Positions 5,667 to 7,346 of a stretch of DNA of 7,346 nt are shown here, piece after piece; position 1 is the first letter of the stretch; the number at the start of each line of letters is the position of its first letter. The notes under the pieces are model-generated. The model saw only the letters and a list, made by a program, of their open reading frames with translations, ran no database searches and was not told where the DNA came from. This stretch comes from Nocardioides sp. (GTDB taxonomy: Bacteria; Actinomycetota; Actinomycetes; Propionibacteriales; Nocardioidaceae): NCBI GenBank assembly GCA_003519585.1, contig DOWL01000147.1, forward strand, positions 46,466-53,811, given 5' to 3'. Made by a program: the position numbers and the translations under genes.

Positions 5667-7346
5667 TCAGGCCGGTGCGGGCCCGCGGGCGTCAACGATG
5701 TCGCGGAGCTGGGCCCGGGAGGTGACGCCCAACTTGGGAAACGCGTTGTAGAGGTGGGCTCCGACGGTGCGGGGCGAGAGATACAGCGAGGCACCGATCT
5801 CGCGGTTGGTCATGCCGGTGGCGGCGAGCTTGACCACCTGCCGCTCCTGGGCGGTGAGCCCGTCCCAGGTCGAGCCCGCGGTGTCGGCGACCGACACTCC
5901 CGATGCTCGGAGCTCGCTGCCCGACAGCTCCGCCCACGCCCGCGCACCCAATCGCTCGAATACGTCGTGCGCAGCTCGGAGGAAGCCACGCGCCTCGGTG
6001 GCGCGGTGGCGGCGGCGCAGCCAGCTGCCGTACTCCAGGCGAGCGTTCGCGAGCTCGAATGGCCATTGGTCGGCATCGGGATGTCCAGTCGCGAACACGT
6101 GATGCTCTTCCGCATCTTCGCCGGCCAGCAAGGCACGAGCCCGCGCGAGCGCAAGCTGGTGACGGAGACTGGGGCGGGTCAGCCGACGGGTCGCCTCCTC
6201 CATGACCGACGACACGTCGTCGATGCGCCCGGCCCGCACCGCAGCGGCCACCAGGTCGGCGATCGAGCGGTAGGAGACGTGCTCGTGGACCGGCGTCCCG
6301 TCCCGATGGAACGTCGACCGCAACTGGTCGTAGCTGCCGGCGACGTCCTGCTCGTTGAAGAGAACGTGCGCGTGGGTCTGGGCGGCCATCACCTCGAGGG
6401 CGAGGAACTGGCCCACGTCGAGGTCGAGCATCACCTCCTCGGTGAGATTCCGGGCCAACGTCGTCTCGCCACGGATCGCGGCCGCGGCTGCGCGGATCGA
6501 CATTCCGGCGTTGCGGACGTAGCCGACGTTCTCGGCATCGCCCAGGTCGACGAGCACCCGGCCGATCCGATCGGCCTCGTCGTACTCGGCAAGGTCGAGC
6601 TTGACCTGAGCGAGAGAACGCATGGTCTGGCTGAGCTGACCCGGCAGTTGCGCATCGCGCATCAGAGCCAAGCCGTGCTCGAGTCGACGTTCGGCGATCC
6701 ACGACTCATCGAGCAGCCAGGCGACCGCGCCGAGCAGCATCTCGTGGGTGGCGAGCAGCTCCGGCGGCAGCCCGGCGTCGCTCGCCGGGCTGTCTCGCAC
6801 CATCTCGACCAGGTCGTCGTGGACGGTCATCGGGTCGAGCACGGTACGGACCCAAGCTCGGCAGCCGTCGACCATGAGGGCGTCCGCGCCTGGTGGAGCG
6901 AACCCCGCTCCCTGGTAGCGCTGGTACCACCGCTCGAGCTCGGTGCCCCCTCGCCCACTCTGGTAGACGACGACGGCGAGCGTCGTGAGGGAGGCCCAGC
7001 CGTGCGAGACGTCGACCTCGATCAGCGATTCCAGCGCCTCGGCCAGGGCCTCTCGTGCCGCGTCCTGCTGGTGGCTCTGGGCAAGCGCGTAGGCCCGGAA
7101 ATGGTCGGCCCGGGCGCGGGCGTGAGGGTCTTCGCTGTCGGCCCGGAGCCGGGTCGCGAGTCGCTCGAGCCAGATCAGGTTGCCGGTCGGCAGCGTGGTG
7201 CCGATGGCCTCGAGCATCCTCCAGGTGCGCAGATTGCGATCGGGAGTGAGGTCGGCGGCCCGCACCATCAGCTGGGCTGCCTCGTCGAACGCGCCTCGCG
7301 CGCGCATCCGCGCCGCGCTCTCCATCAGGTCGCTCGCCACCTGCTC
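5667..7346 (-). CDS. LuxR-family (LAL-type) transcriptional regulator, N-terminus outside the window
   Basis: DNA-binding regulator; 559 residues are visible and the frame stays open to the right edge. A GTG at 7340 could serve as a start, but the open frame makes a longer protein more likely. The bulk is alpha-helical, Ala/Leu/Arg-rich, with repeated helix pairs of TPR type (for example AAQLMVRAADLTPD, EALAEALESL, LARNLTEEVMLDLD, ATEARGFLRAAHDVFERLGA). This is typical of the middle of MalT-like LAL regulators, whose N-terminal part is a P-loop ATPase; no Walker motif is visible here. The last 63 residues are a GerE/LuxR helix-turn-helix: LTAQERQVVKLAATGMTNRE, then IGASLYLSPRTVGAHLYNAF and PKLGVTSRAQLRDIV. 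This is the common actinobacterial variant ending HLYxxFPKLGVTSRAxL. Target genes and ligand are unknown. It is convergent with the phytase remnant, so the two do not share a promoter. Confidence 0.92.
   Translation of the reverse strand, partial: EQVASDLMESAARMRARGAFDEAAQLMVRAADLTPDRNLRTWRMLEAIGTTLPTGNLIWLERLATRLRADSEDPHARARADHFRAYALAQSHQQDAAREALAEALESLIEVDVSHGWASLTTLAVVVYQSGRGGTELERWYQRYQGAGFAPPGADALMVDGCRAWVRTVLDPMTVHDDLVEMVRDSPASDAGLPPELLATHEMLLGAVAWLLDESWIAERRLEHGLALMRDAQLPGQLSQTMRSLAQVKLDLAEYDEADRIGRVLVDLGDAENVGYVRNAGMSIRAAAAAIRGETTLARNLTEEVMLDLDVGQFLALEVMAAQTHAHVLFNEQDVAGSYDQLRSTFHRDGTPVHEHVSYRSIADLVAAAVRAGRIDDVSSVMEEATRRLTRPSLRHQLALARARALLAGEDAEEHHVFATGHPDADQWPFELANARLEYGSWLRRRHRATEARGFLRAAHDVFERLGARAWAELSGSELRASGVSVADTAGSTWDGLTAQERQVVKLAATGMTNREIGASLYLSPRTVGAHLYNAFPKLGVTSRAQLRDIVDARGPAPA

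Noticed and set aside
5676..5685. GCGGGCCCGC palindrome as a terminator
   Set aside because: It lies within the last codons of the LuxR-type gene, has no loop and no T-run; GC palindromes of this size are common at this base composition.

Overview
The window reads as chromosomal DNA from a high-GC actinobacterium, probably Nocardioides or a relative. The base composition is very GC-rich, third codon positions are almost all G or C, and the protein families fit: an OmpR-type two-component pair, actinobacterial GT-C-type membrane proteins and a large LuxR/LAL regulator. The genus is an inference from style; no marker gene is present.

Layout from left to right. (1) Positions 1-966, minus strand: the N-terminal part of a sensor histidine kinase, cut by the window edge after the phospho-acceptor helix. 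(2) 966-1631, minus: its OmpR-family response regulator, whose stop overlaps the kinase start (TGATG). (3) 1632-1777: a divergent regulatory region. (4) 1778-3460, plus: a polytopic GT-C-fold glycosyltransferase-like protein whose 3' end looks frame-shifted; the probable original stop is at 3384. (5) 3390-5132, minus: a second large polytopic protein with a C-terminal extracytoplasmic domain, convergent with the first. (6) 5133-5219: a second divergent regulatory region. (7) About 5220-5605, plus: the remnant of a lipoprotein beta-propeller phytase that keeps only the two ends of the catalytic domain and has a frameshift before the last residues. (8) 5667-7346, minus: a LuxR-type regulator with a TPR-like middle and a C-terminal GerE helix-turn-helix, open at the right edge.

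The most interesting signal is regulatory. The 16-bp direct-repeat element CAGGT-N4-TGCAGGT (11-bp period, one helical turn) occurs three times, each time between genes: upstream of the response regulator (1695-1710, minus), upstream of the glycosyltransferase-like gene (1741-1756, plus) and upstream of the phytase remnant (5191-5206, plus). This geometry suits a head-to-tail dimer of an OmpR-family regulator. The simplest model is that the response regulator in this window controls itself, the adjacent envelope glycosyltransferase and the phytase locus, making a small local regulon. The motif is seen directly; the identity of the binder is inference.

No RNA genes, insertion sequences, CRISPR arrays or att sites were seen. 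Apart from the genes listed there is no gene-free stretch longer than 300 bases.
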